In this document: piece by piece, positions 1 through 10,309 of the stretch | Position numbering within the stretch: the stretch's first letter is position 1 | Layout of the letters: each line of letters begins with the position of its first letter | Assembly: GCF_020268605.1 (NCBI RefSeq) | Contig: NZ_CP084222.1 | Span: 1,054,001-1,118,000, forward strand | Length of the DNA stretch: 64,000 bases | From: Arsenophonus apicola | GTDB lineage: Bacteria > Pseudomonadota > Gammaproteobacteria > Enterobacterales > Enterobacteriaceae | Direction: 5' to 3' | Made by a program: the position numbers and the translations under genes | Notes under the pieces: model-generated | The model's input: the letters and a program-made list of their open reading frames with translations, nothing else | Databases searched by the model: none | Told to the model about the DNA's origin: nothing

Positions 1-2
1 AA

Positions 3-758
3 CCGAGAGTGGAAGAAGTGCTACGTATGGTGCAGTTAGAAGATTTCGCCAAGAGATATCCACATCAGTTATCGGGTGGACAGCAGCAAAGAGTGGCAAT
101 TGCCCGTGCAGTTATCAATAAACCTAAAGTTCTTTTATTAGATGAGTCCTTATCGGCGCTGGATTATAATTTGCGTAAAAAGATGCAAAGTGAATTAAAA
201 TCCTTACAACGTCAGTTAGGGATCACTTTTATTTATGTCACTCACGATCAAGAAGAAGCGTTAGCCATGTCTGATCGTATCTTAGTTATGCGAGATGGGC
301 ATATTGAACAAGATGCATCGCCCCGTGAAATATACGAAGAACCAAAGAATTTATTCGTTGCACGGTTTATCGGCGAAATTAATATTTTTGATGCGATTGC
401 TTTACATCGTATCGATGAACAGCGTATTAGAGCCAATGTTGAAGGCTATGAGTGTGATATTTACACCAAGCTTGCTGTATCAGAAGGTCAGCCATTAAAA
501 GTTTTATTGCGGCCAGAGGATTTACGCGTTAAAGAGATAGACGACGAACAACAGCCAACCGGACTAATTGGACATGTACGTGAACGCAACTATAAAGGTA
601 TGATGCTTGATACTGAAGTAGAAATGAGCAATGGTAAGCGGGTGATGGTGAGTGAATTTTTCAATGAAGATGATCCGGATGTAGACCACTCGTTGGCACA
701 AAAAATTGCCGTGACATGGGTAGAAAGTTGGGAGGTCGTCCTTCTCGATGAAGAATAA
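3..758 (+). CDS. potA: Spermidine/putrescine ABC transporter ATPase PotA (5' end outside window)
   Basis: ATP-binding subunit of the spermidine/putrescine importer; it sits on the cytoplasmic face and powers PotB/PotC. The window opens inside the gene, so the Walker A motif is missing and the GTG at 9 is not a real start. Visible parts are the ABC signature LSGGQQQRVAIARA, Walker B (VLLLDES), the H-loop (VTHDQEEAL) and a C-terminal TOBE-like regulatory domain ending SWEVVLLDEE. Similarity to E. coli PotA is very close along the whole visible part. It overlaps potB by 11 bp, so the genes are translationally coupled in a potABCD operon. Confidence 0.96.
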   Translation, partial: PRVEEVLRMVQLEDFAKRYPHQLSGGQQQRVAIARAVINKPKVLLLDESLSALDYNLRKKMQSELKSLQRQLGITFIYVTHDQEEALAMSDRILVMRDGHIEQDASPREIYEEPKNLFVARFIGEINIFDAIALHRIDEQRIRANVEGYECDIYTKLAVSEGQPLKVLLRPEDLRVKEIDDEQQPTGLIGHVRERNYKGMMLDTEVEMSNGKRVMVSEFFNEDDPDVDHSLAQKIAVTWVESWEVVLLDEE

Positions 759-1608
759 TCGTAAATTTTTTCAAAATGTTATCGTTATTGGGTTGGTTTC
801 ATGGTTGCTATTGTTTGCCTTCTTACCAAATTTAATGATCATTATTACCAGTTTTTTGACCCGTGATGATGCAAATTTAGTCGACATGGTTTTTACTCTC
901 GATAATTATACCCGGCTATTTGATCCCTTATACGTGGAGGTGATGTTCCACTCACTAAATATGGCAATTATTGCCACATTATGTTGTTTAGTCATTGGCT
1001 ATCCATTTGCATTTCTTCTGACGCGATTATCGCCAAAATTACAGCCATTAATGTTATTTTTATTGATTGTACCATTTTGGACTAATTCACTTATTCGTAT
1101 TTATGGGTTGAAGATTTTTTTGAGTACCCGCGGCTATTTAAATGACTTTTTGCTCTGGATTGGGTTGATAGATAAACCTATTCGTATCATGTATACGCAA
1201 GAAGCCGTCATTTTGGGATTGGTTTATATTTTGTTACCATTTATGGTGATGCCGCTTTATTCAAGTATTGAAAAATTGGATAAATCCTGTCTTGAAGCTG
1301 CACGGGATCTTGGCGCTAACAAATTTCAGACTTTTTTACGCATTATAGTGCCGTTAACTATGCCAGGTATAATAGCGGGATGCTTATTAGTGCTATTACC
1401 TGCAATGGGATTGTTTTATGTAGCGGATTTGATGGGCGGGGCAAAGAATTTATTAATTGGTAACGTTATCAAGAGCCAATTTCTTAATTTGCGCGATTGG
1501 CCTTTTGGCGCAGCCACTAGTATTGTATTAACTATTGCGATGGGTCTACTACTCTATGTTTATTATCGTGCTGCAAATTTGCTGAATAAAAAGATGGATT
1601 TGGCATGA
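748..1608 (+). CDS. potB: Spermidine/putrescine ABC transporter permease PotB
   Basis: Inner-membrane permease of the polyamine importer. The 286 residues have about six hydrophobic segments, with the first at residues 11-33. The cytoplasmic EAA loop (EAARDLGA at about 183-190), which docks on PotA, is intact. The sequence follows E. coli PotB almost throughout, with about 11 more residues at the N-terminus. The start overlaps the end of potA and the stop overlaps the potC start by 4 bp, the usual compact operon. Confidence 0.97.
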   Translation: MKNNRKFFQNVIVIGLVSWLLLFAFLPNLMIIITSFLTRDDANLVDMVFTLDNYTRLFDPLYVEVMFHSLNMAIIATLCCLVIGYPFAFLLTRLSPKLQPLMLFLLIVPFWTNSLIRIYGLKIFLSTRGYLNDFLLWIGLIDKPIRIMYTQEAVILGLVYILLPFMVMPLYSSIEKLDKSCLEAARDLGANKFQTFLRIIVPLTMPGIIAGCLLVLLPAMGLFYVADLMGGAKNLLIGNVIKSQFLNLRDWPFGAATSIVLTIAMGLLLYVYYRAANLLNKKMDLA

Positions 1609-2390
1609 TTGGACGTTTTTTACGAAGTGGTTTTCTCACCATCATTTATGCCTATTTATATATACCAATTATTATTTTGATTGTTAATTCATTTAATGCC
1701 TCACTCTTTGGTAATGTGTGGCAAGGATTGACTATAAAATGGTATGACATGTTGTGGAATAATGATAGTTTATTACAAGCCGCAGGTCATTCAATAACGA
1801 TAGCAATGATTTCAGCTAGTTGCACTACTTTGATTGGTTCATTAGCAGCGGTAGCTCTATTTCGCTACCAATTCAGAGGAAAATCATTTGTTAGTGGTAT
1901 GTTATTTGTTGTCATGATGTCTCCTGATATTGTAATGGCAATTTCATTACTATTAGTCTTTATGTTGTTAGGAATTTCTTTAGGTTTTTGGTCTTTACTC
2001 TTCTCTCATATTACATTTTGTTTACCTTTTGTCGTTATTACTGTTTATGCGCGGCTAAAGGATTTTGATGTGAAAATGTTAGAAGCTGCGCGAGACTTAG
2101 GCGCTGGTGAATTAACTATTTTACGGCAAATTATTTTACCACTAGCATTGCCAGCTGTAATTTCGGGTTGGTTATTGAGTTTTACCCTTTCAATGGATGA
2201 TGTGGTTGTATCTTCTTTTGTTACTGGACCAGCATATGAAATATTGCCTTTGAAAATTTATTCGATGGTAAAAATAGGAATTTCACCAGAAGTTAATGCA
2301 CTAGCGACAGTTTTATTACTATTTTCATTAATACTTGTACTGCTGAGTCAATGGATGTTAAAAATAAAATCGGTAAAAAATATCAATTAA
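1605..2390 (+). CDS. potC: Spermidine/putrescine ABC transporter permease PotC
   Basis: Second inner-membrane permease of the PotABCD importer, forming the channel with PotB. It has 261 residues, with hydrophobic segments from residue 8 onwards and an EAA loop (EAARDLGAGE, about 160-169). The start overlaps the potB stop by 4 bp. About 250 bp separate it from potD, more than is usual, and I see no open frame in that gap. Confidence 0.97.
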   Translation: MIGRFLRSGFLTIIYAYLYIPIIILIVNSFNASLFGNVWQGLTIKWYDMLWNNDSLLQAAGHSITIAMISASCTTLIGSLAAVALFRYQFRGKSFVSGMLFVVMMSPDIVMAISLLLVFMLLGISLGFWSLLFSHITFCLPFVVITVYARLKDFDVKMLEAARDLGAGELTILRQIILPLALPAVISGWLLSFTLSMDDVVVSSFVTGPAYEILPLKIYSMVKIGISPEVNALATVLLLFSLILVLLSQWMLKIKSVKNIN

Positions 2391-2640
2391 GCTAGTGCAA
2401 GAATTAAATGCGGTGGATCGCAAGTATTGGCATATTATCAGTATGCTAATTAGTTGTATTTTGGTTAGCTATTATTTTTTATTTTATTAAAAATCCGAAA
2501 TAGTTTTTTCTAGTAAAATTCATCACTAAATGGCATTTATAAGCTTTACCAATTACAGGTGCCCATATAATAACTTTTTTACCTAGACAAAAAAGTCTAT
2601 TGGGTTTTCACTCACTATTGTTTTATGAAGGAAACACTAT

Positions 2641-3684
2641 ATGAAAAAGTGCTCCTCATGGCTTGCAGCAGGGATCATAGCCGCGAGTATTGGCTCAGCT
2701 GTAGCAGCTGATGATAAGGTAGTCTATTTTTATAATTGGTCAGAATATGTTCCTCCCGGGCTACTTAATCAGTTTACTAAAGAAACGGGTATCAAGGTCA
2801 TTTATTCTACTTATGAATCTAATGAAAGTATGTACACCAAACTCAAAACTTATACTGAAGGTGCTTATGATTTAGTGGTACCTTCAACCTATTTTGTGGC
2901 GAAAATGAGTAAGGAAGGCATGCTACAAAAAATTGATAAAAGTAAATTGAGTCAATTTAAAAACCTTGATCCAAATCTATTACATAAATCATTTGATCCT
3001 GAAAATGATTATTCAATTCCTTATATTTGGGGAGCGACAGGAATTGGTATTAATAGTGAGGTTATCGATCCTAAAACCATTACCTCTTGGGCAGATTTAT
3101 GGAGACCCGAATATAAAAATGGACTGTTATTAACTGATGATGCACGGGAAGTGTTTCAAATGGCGCTACTTAAGCTGGGTCATTCAGGTAATACAACCGA
3201 TCCGACATTGATTAAAACAGCCTATGAAGAGTTAAAAAAATTAATGCCAAATGTCATGGCATTTAATTCTGATAATCCGGCTAATCCTTTTATACAAGAT
3301 GAAGTCGATGTCGGCATGCTATGGAATGGTTCTGCCTATGTAGTGCGCCAATCAGGAGCCCCAATACAATTTATTTGGCCGAAAGAAGGGGGCATTTTTT
3401 GGATGGATAGTTTAGCGATCCCAGCCAATGCGAAAAATGTTGAAGGGGCGCTTAAGTTAATTAATTTTTTGCTGCGACCTGATATTGCGGCTCAAGTAGC
3501 GCAACAAATTGGTTATCCAACGCCCAATTTAGCCGCCAAGCAATTATTACCAGCAGAACTTGTGGCAGATAAAACCCTCTATCCTGATGAAGAAACCTTA
3601 AAAAAAGGAGAATGGCAGAATGATGTGGGCAATGCTAATATTTTGTATGAAAGTTATTTTCAACGATTAAAAGCAGGTCGTTAA
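2641..3684 (+). CDS. potD: Periplasmic spermidine/putrescine-binding protein PotD
   Basis: Substrate-binding protein that delivers polyamines to PotBC. It has 347 residues with a cleavable signal peptide (about residues 1-22, ending GSAVAA) and a mature part beginning DDKVVYFYNWSEYVP, the hallmark of the PotD/PotF family. The ATG is preceded by a good ribosome site (GAAGGAAA). It lies 250 bp after potC and is the last gene of the operon; a hairpin follows at 3728-3752. Confidence 0.97.
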   Translation: MKKCSSWLAAGIIAASIGSAVAADDKVVYFYNWSEYVPPGLLNQFTKETGIKVIYSTYESNESMYTKLKTYTEGAYDLVVPSTYFVAKMSKEGMLQKIDKSKLSQFKNLDPNLLHKSFDPENDYSIPYIWGATGIGINSEVIDPKTITSWADLWRPEYKNGLLLTDDAREVFQMALLKLGHSGNTTDPTLIKTAYEELKKLMPNVMAFNSDNPANPFIQDEVDVGMLWNGSAYVVRQSGAPIQFIWPKEGGIFWMDSLAIPANAKNVEGALKLINFLLRPDIAAQVAQQIGYPTPNLAAKQLLPAELVADKTLYPDEETLKKGEWQNDVGNANILYESYFQRLKAGR

Positions 3685-3727
3685 ATTTCATTAGACTATT
3701 TTTATCTTGAACAAAATTATTACAAGA

Positions 3728-3752
3728 AGCACCATCATAACATTATGGTGCT
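3728..3752 (+). terminator. Hairpin downstream of potD
   Basis: A perfect 8-bp stem (AGCACCAT / ATGGTGCT) with a 9-nt loop lies 44 bp after the potD stop. The tract that follows is T-rich but not a clean T run, so this is a likely but weak terminator. Confidence 0.5.
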
Positions 3753-3830
3753 ATATTATTTACTGCTAGCTATTAAATCAAAAATCATAATCATATTTAA
3801 TAGTTTTGTTAAAAAATTAATTAAGTTATT

Positions 3831-6800
3831 CTAAATTAATAAATTTAGAGCTTTAAAGTCAGAGATATATTTACTAATTAAAGATGGTGTAATAGCTGGT
3901 ATTGTATTTCCCACAGCAGAAGAGAATTTATTAGGCAGAAGCCAAAAATTGCTAGTTATTTTTCTGGCTGCTTTAATTTTCTAATAACAGGTAACATAGA
4001 ATACTGTTTTAAATTATTAGGTAATTTTTGCATAGCTAATTTAAATTGTTGATACCATTCTTCATAATCATCTATTTTCTTAATATTAATCCCTGAATTA
4101 ATTAACCAATCAATAATCGTGTCAAGAGACACTTTATCATTTTGTGGATTAACCATATTGAAAGTAAGTTGCTGATTGTCATTATTTTTTGATAATTTGA
4201 TTATTGATGAAACAACAAAATCAACCGCTAATCCATTATAATGAGGGGAGAGATTACTATTTGATTGATAAAAAGATTTTGGCGCAATTTTAGTATTAAC
4301 GATACTTAATAATAATCGAGTAAATACATCAATAATATTAAGCTCAGTAGCATATTGGCGATGTGCCAGTATCATACTAGGGCGAAAAATGGTAACGGGT
4401 AATTTAAAACGGTTATATGCCTCATGGAGCAAAATTTCACTCGCCCATTTACTAATAGCATAGCCATTCGCGTATTGATTATAAATTTCTTGGTAAGGTA
4501 TTGCATCACATATATTATCATCTTCGTTTAATGGTTTATTATTATCGGAAGGTATCGCAACGATAACGCTGGAAATGAAAACGAAATGTTTCAATTGATT
4601 GACTAGCGCTAATTTAATTAATTCTGCTGTACCTAGCACATTTGTTTCAAACAAATGTTGATATGGCAGTACATGATTAACTAAAGCGCCAGCGTGAAAA
4701 ATATGATCAATAGTCTGTGATAAATAATGCCATGTTTTTTCATCAACTCCTAGCTGTGGCTTAGTTAAATCACCCGCGAATACTGTTAGATGTTTATCGG
4801 CAAGTTGTTTAAATTTAAACATTAACTCGCGATTGTGGGGACTAAAAGTATTAATTAAACGTTGCCTGGCACTATCATTATCTTTTTCGCGTATTACACA
4901 AATTAATTTACCATCAGTTTTATTTAATTCTTCGAGTAGCGCTAAACAAAGAAATTTTCCCAGATAGCCATTGGCTCCAGTCAATAATATGTTATGAAAG
5001 CTCGATAAGGATCGCGAAGAATTTTTTATTGGTTGGAAAATTTCCGGATCGATAAACTTATCTAAAGCTAATTGATTGGCATAAATTTTCTTCTTATCTA
5101 TTCCGTGGATAGTAGCGAAACTTGGACGTGAATTTATTAGATGTTGATTTGATTTTATATAATCAGCAATATCATCTAGTGTACAAGTTGGATTGGCAAT
5201 CTTATCGACAGGGATCATGACATCCCAAATTTTTTCTATTTCTAATGAAAATTGTAATGCAGATAAAGAGTCGCCACCAAGTTGGCGAAATGTTACTGCT
5301 GAATGAATAACCATATCAGGAGAGCCTACTAGATATTGAGTCAGTTTTATTAAGGTTTCTAATATATTACTTTTATTAATATGTTGTGAAAAATTAGAGT
5401 AATTATTATTGTAAATTTCTTGATATAATTTATTTAAATCATCAATATAATGAGCTTTAATTTTTTGCCTTAATGGTTTTCCTAGTTCGGATAATAAGTT
5501 ATTTTTCTGACTGAAAGGTTCTGTATCGATTAAGAAATCTCGTGGCACTTCATAGGATTTTAAACCGGCGTCTTTAGCAATTTTTTCGAGTGATTGGTGA
5601 ATTAATCGTTTTATTTCGCTCTGTTGTTTATTATACCGATATAATAATTCTGGTGTAGGAATAATAACAGCTAATAAATAAGACCACTCACTATTGCCAT
5701 AAATAAAAATATCTTTTATTAAAGGGCTATCTTTATACAAAGTCTCAAGCATTGTTGTAGTTATAAACTCACCTTGAGAAAGCTTAATAACGTTTTTTCT
5801 TCTTTCTAAAAAGACTAAATGATCTTTTGCTGTCTCTTTGACGATATCTCCAGTTTTATAATAACCTTGTTCATCAAAAAGTTGGCTATTTAATTTAGGA
5901 TATTTGTAATAACCGGGAATAATGGTAGATGTTTTAAGTAATAACTCACCTCGTGGATAAGGTTTATCGGTTGAATAATAACCTAGTTCAGGAACATCGA
6001 GAAGTTTATAATCCTCAACCGGTGGTTTTAATACCTTATTATTGTTACAGATAGCTAATGTTTCTGTACTACCATATTGATTATATAATTTTATTTCAAA
6101 TAGTGATTCAATGAAATCAGCTAACTTCTTAGCAAGAGATCCTGAACTAAAGCTTATATGTGTTATTCTACCGCCAAAAATATTGATACGTATCTCTCTT
6201 TTAAGCTTGCTATCAAGCAGTGGTTCATTGGTGGTTTTTTTTCTAGCTTCTAATTCACTTTGATATTGTTGAAATATCATTTCAGCTACCCTGGGTACTA
6301 ATAAAAGTTCAGTAGGTTTTGCTAAGGCAATATCTTCGAATAACGTGGATAAGTTACTTTTAGCGACCAGATAACAAGTACCACCTCTAGCTAACTGATT
6401 GTTAAGTAGTTGGCTTGCCAAACCATGACTTATCGGTAGATACAGAATAGTCGTATTTTCTTTATTCGTATTATTAGCAAATAGGTTAGCGTCCCACATA
6501 TTTGCTACCAATTTTTCTGTATAAATAGCGCCTTTGGGTGCACCAGTACTACCTGAGGTATAAATTATCATTGATATTGAGGATGTATCATCACTATTTT
6601 CGGGATAAGGTACTTTCGGTAACTGGCTACCAAAACGGATAATATTGGCTAATACTTCGATTTTGATAGTTAATTGACTTTGTAATTGTTCTAGTTTTTC
6701 TGCATTGTCATGGGAAGGGTCATAATCGAAAACAATGATTCGTTTTATTGAGTTATTATTTTTGGCTAACTCTACTGCCATAGGTAAGTATTCTATGCTG

Positions 6801-7180
6801 GCTGCGATTATTTGTTGTTCTATTTTTTGTAAAATAAGTGTTAATTCTTTTTTTGATAAATTAGTTTGTAGAGGAACTAGAATTGCATTAATTTGAACAC
6901 AAGCGAGATTAATAGCAATATAGTCACTATGAATAAAGGATAGGATAGTTACTTTATCACCGGCTTTTAGTGGGTATTGGTCATTGTGATACCATTCATT
7001 AGCAATACTTTCAGCTCTATTCCATAATTGTTTATAAGTCATTGTTTGATATTTTGCTGCTAATTGGCAAACAATGCGCTTGGATTTAGTATCTTTTATA
7101 TAATGCTTAACGCGTTCGCCAATAGCAGGGCGATTATGATATTTTTTTATAATATTTTCAATAATATAAACTAAACGCAT
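3831..7180 (-). CDS. Carboxylic acid reductase (adenylation-carrier-thioester reductase), frameshifted near its C-terminus
   Basis: Large multidomain enzyme resembling the actinobacterial carboxylic acid reductases (Car of Nocardia, FadD9 of mycobacteria). The family activates a carboxylic acid with ATP, loads it on a phosphopantetheine arm and reduces it to an aldehyde with NADPH. The open frame (7180 down to 3956) gives 1074 residues. The adenylation P-loop (YTSGSTGAPKG) is at about 207-217, the carrier motif LGGDSLSAL has its serine at about 638, the reductase Rossmann motif TGANGYLGKF is at about 735, and the YxxxK site (YAISK) is at about 905. The start has a strong ribosome site (AAGGAGGTG). 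The frame stops early after KQPEK. The next frame continues to 3831 with the missing tail (SLISKYISDFKALNLLI), matching the end of Nocardia Car, so one A has been lost from an A run near 3958. Substrate unknown. It needs a phosphopantetheinyl transferase encoded elsewhere. Confidence 0.85.
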
Positions 7181-7392
7181 AACACCTCCTTGTTATTTTT
7201 TTGCTCAAAATAAAAGTATATTAATTATACAAGTAGGCTTAACGTATGTTCAGTGATATTAAGTGAGTTGCAAATCATGGGAAAGATAAATTTACGCAAA
7301 ATAGGGTAGGGATGGTAATTAACAATAAGAAATATATGAGAGAGTAACTATAACTTTTTGTTGATTAAAATAAATTATTACAAATATGTTAA

Positions 7393-7467
7393 TGGTGTCC
7401 CCTGCAGGAATCGAACCTACAATTAGCCCTTAGGAGGGGCTTGTTATATCCATTTAACTAAGAGGAC
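7393..7467 (-). tRNA. argW: tRNA-Arg (anticodon CCT)
   Basis: Read on the minus strand it starts GTCCTCT and ends with an encoded CCA (75 nt). The acceptor, D, anticodon and T arms all pair. The anticodon loop CTCCTAA gives CCT, reading AGG. It is nearly the same as E. coli argW, which also lies beside mlaA (vacJ). The 3' end faces the carboxylic acid reductase gene; argW 3' ends are a known integration site in enterobacteria. Confidence 0.97.
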
Positions 7468-7954
7468 ATAAATCTTTTTAATCTAACTTATCTTAATATG
7501 CCACTCATTCTACTATTAAATCCCTATTAAAATCAAGTTGTTGAATGCCATTGGTTTAATTTTATTGCTGATGACTAGATTTGTGTTTAATTGGTTTGTT
7601 TGTTAGTTATGTTATATAAATAGATTATTTGTAAATTTATAGTTTTTATAAATTATAAATTAATGAATGATTTAATAATTATTGTTATTTAATTTAGTTG
7701 TCTATTTTACATTATGCCGTTTTCATCATATTGAGAATAATTTTTATTATTTTGTTTTTGTTAATATTTTTTGTCTATAACTTGGAGTAATTTATTTGTT
7801 TTTTTAACCTATCTGCTTATTTCAAATAATGGCCTGCACATTATATGCTTAGATAAATAGTGATTAAATTCTTATCATTAAATAAAAAAGTAAGTAAGAT
7901 TAAATTAATGTGGATATATAATTATGAATGGACAATCTATGTGAGGGTGTTTTG
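7468..7954. other. AT-rich spacer between argW and mlaA
   Basis: Very AT-rich DNA with no convincing reading frame. It must hold the divergent promoters for argW and mlaA, but I could not single out -35/-10 boxes with confidence. No repeat of the argW 3' end is seen here. Confidence 0.5.
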
Positions 7955-8725
7955 TTGAATAGAAAAACAAGATTTAAAACATATCGCTTATGCGGAGTAT
8001 TGTTTGCAGTAGGATTGCTAACGAGCTGTTCCAGTACACCTACTGATAATCAACAGCGCTCTGATCCGCTAGAGAGTTTTAATCGAACAATGTTTGATTT
8101 TAATTACCATGTGCTTGATCGTTATGTGGTGCGTCCAGTTGCGGTCGCCTGGCGTGATTATGTTCCTATGCCTGCTCGTAATGGTCTAGTCAATTTTTTG
8201 GCTAACCTGGAAGAGCCTGCAAGTATGGTGAATAATTTTCTACGTGGCGATATCTATCAAGGAATGAAACATTTCAATCGTTTTTTCCTAAATAGTGTTT
8301 TTGGTATGGCAGGTTTGATCGATATTGCTTCAATGGCTAATCCTAAACTTGCTAAACAAGAGTCTAATCGTTTTGGTAGTACCTTAGGTTATTATCAGGT
8401 TGGCTATGGTCCATATGTGGTATTGCCAGGTTATGGTAGTTTTACCTTACGAGAAGATGGGGGCGATTGGGCTGATAAGGCTTACCCGATGCTAAGTTAC
8501 CTTACTTTTTGGATGTCAGCTGGAAAATGGGTATTAGAAGGAATCGAAAAGCGGGCACTTTTATTAGATTCTGATGGTATTTTGCAAAACTCTTCCGATC
8601 CTTATTTAATGATTAGGGAAGCTTATTTTCAAAATAAAGATTTTAAGGCGCAGGGAGGTGTGTTGAAACCGACGATTAATCCTAACGCCGCAGTGATTGA
8701 AGAAGATTTGGATTCTATCGATTAG
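7955..8725 (+). CDS. mlaA: Outer-membrane lipid asymmetry lipoprotein MlaA
   Basis: Outer-membrane component of the Mla system, which moves misplaced phospholipids from the outer leaflet back towards the inner membrane. I prefer the TTG start at 7955 (256 residues), because GAGGGTG lies just upstream and it gives a normal lipoprotein signal peptide with lipobox LLTSC (Cys25). An in-frame ATG at 7928 would add nine residues in front. The core (DPLESFNRTMFDFN, RPVAVAWRDYVP, FGSTLGYY, YGSFTLREDGGDWAD) matches E. coli MlaA (251 aa) to the end. Neighbours argW and fadL are as in E. coli. Confidence 0.95.
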   Translation: MNRKTRFKTYRLCGVLFAVGLLTSCSSTPTDNQQRSDPLESFNRTMFDFNYHVLDRYVVRPVAVAWRDYVPMPARNGLVNFLANLEEPASMVNNFLRGDIYQGMKHFNRFFLNSVFGMAGLIDIASMANPKLAKQESNRFGSTLGYYQVGYGPYVVLPGYGSFTLREDGGDWADKAYPMLSYLTFWMSAGKWVLEGIEKRALLLDSDGILQNSSDPYLMIREAYFQNKDFKAQGGVLKPTINPNAAVIEEDLDSID

Positions 8726-8974
8726 TAAAAGGTGGGTATATTTAATTTAAATGTTCATTGGTAAAAAATAACGAGCAGATGATTTATTGATTTGTGTGGT
8801 CACGGTCACTTGATTCTCTATAAATTAAAAAGGCAATTAATAATATAATTTTTTACTAATCATCATCTTCGATGAATTATTTATTATTATTTAATTAGTG
8901 GATGCTGGTATTGCTACGGTATTAAGATTTAAGATTATTATCACTAAATATTTCCTACTAACCGATTTTAGGAA

Positions 8975-8997
8975 GGATAGCTGTGGCTATCCCTTTT
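8975..8997. terminator. Hairpin between convergent mlaA and fadL
   Basis: A 7-bp stem GGATAGC / GCTATCC with a 4-nt loop, followed by CTTTT on the plus strand. It lies 17 bp beyond the fadL stop and 250 bp beyond mlaA, so it may serve both convergent genes. Confidence 0.55.
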
Positions 8998-9013
8998 ATG
9001 TTTTCAGCAAAAA

Positions 9014-10303
9014 TTAAAATTTGTAGTTAAAGTTAACGCCAGCTAACCAAGCGCTTCCACTAGATTTAAATTCATAGGCCGGCAGAGCTGGGCTAGCAGG
9101 TATTGCCGGCATTTCTTCTTTGATTTTTACGTTTTGACCATGCATGTAGGAAATTCCTACGTCAACTGAAGCATTTTCGTTAAAGGCATAAGTCGTACCG
9201 GCACTGATCCAAAAGCGATCTTGATCAGGAATTGAGATCGAGCGATTTTTAGCTGGCACCGGGCTATCATCAAAGGCTATACCAGTACGAAACGTCCAAT
9301 GATCATCATGATAGTAGGTAGTGCCTAACGCAATTCGGAAAACATCTTTAAAGCCTTCATGTTTATTGAATAAAACTCGTCCGTCATCTTTTGCGGTGGC
9401 TTTCAGTTCTTTGAACTGACTCCAACTGGTATAGGCTAAACTATAATGAACAGCCCATTTAGGTGCGACTTTATTATAACCGGAGATTTCCCAAATTTCA
9501 GGTAGATTCAAATTGAGTTTACCTTTAATGCTGTTGCCGCCTAAACCACCAGGTATAAATGTGGGAAGCTCATTACTATAGTCGCCGTTAAACTTTATTT
9601 TAACTTCTGAACGATAAGTAAAGCTGTAACGATTATTCTCATCTAATTCATACAAAATACCAGCTTTCCAGCCATATCCCCAATCATCACCTTTAAGTTT
9701 GGCAATAGTGGTTGATTCAGGTAGCCCTTTTAGACGTCCAAGCTCCCCCATATGACGGGTAATTTCTGCATCGGCATAAACTGCATTTAAACCCAAACCT
9801 GCACTGAAATGCTCATTAAACCGATAAGCCCCACTTAAATTAAGGTTAAGTGTGGTCAGATCGGTTTTGCCGCCAATAGGCCCGGCATTATAGTTGTGAT
9901 TGAATTCGGTGGCTAAGCCGTAATTAGTGGTAATTGAAGAACCAACCGCCCATTTTTCATTTACTGGAAAAATAAAATGGGCATTGGGTATCCAGGCATG
10001 AGGAGCGATGTTTCTTGAAGTGGTACTGTTACCAGTGACAGGTGATTTTCCTTTTATATCAACGTCAGGATTAATATAAATTGCACCAAAAGAGAGCACA
10101 GGGTTATTGAATAACATCATAGCAGCTGGATTGCGACTACCAACGCTAGCATTATCGCCAATCGCACCTTCGCCTGAAAAAGCACGCCCCAATGCAGAGG
10201 TGGAATATTCGTTTAGTTGAAAGCCAGCAGCGCTAGCATTTGTTGAAATAAAACTTACAGCCATTGCCAAAATTGTATGTTTGAACAGGTTTTTCTGGTT
10301 CAT
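9014..10303 (-). CDS. fadL: Long-chain fatty acid outer-membrane transporter FadL
   Basis: Outer-membrane beta-barrel that takes up long-chain fatty acids. The ATG at 10303 (MNQKNLFKH) is chosen over the upstream in-frame TTG at 10309 because it matches the family start and has AAGGGG at a proper distance. A signal peptide ends STNASA, then the mature N-terminus AGFQLNEYSTSALGRAFSGE forms the plug (hatch) segment. The barrel ends in a C-terminal Phe (NFNYKF), as expected for outer-membrane insertion. It is about 15 residues shorter than E. coli FadL (446 aa), with shorter loops. With fadIJ nearby it suggests real use of exogenous fatty acids. Confidence 0.96.
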   Translation of the reverse strand: MNQKNLFKHTILAMAVSFISTNASAAGFQLNEYSTSALGRAFSGEGAIGDNASVGSRNPAAMMLFNNPVLSFGAIYINPDVDIKGKSPVTGNSTTSRNIAPHAWIPNAHFIFPVNEKWAVGSSITTNYGLATEFNHNYNAGPIGGKTDLTTLNLNLSGAYRFNEHFSAGLGLNAVYADAEITRHMGELGRLKGLPESTTIAKLKGDDWGYGWKAGILYELDENNRYSFTYRSEVKIKFNGDYSNELPTFIPGGLGGNSIKGKLNLNLPEIWEISGYNKVAPKWAVHYSLAYTSWSQFKELKATAKDDGRVLFNKHEGFKDVFRIALGTTYYHDDHWTFRTGIAFDDSPVPAKNRSISIPDQDRFWISAGTTYAFNENASVDVGISYMHGQNVKIKEEMPAIPASPALPAYEFKSSGSAWLAGVNFNYKF

Positions 10304-10309
10304 GACCAA

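Noticed and set aside
7393..7467. A second attachment copy of the argW 3' end marking an island border
   Set aside because: I looked for its T-arm sequence around 3.7-3.95 kb and elsewhere in the window and saw none.
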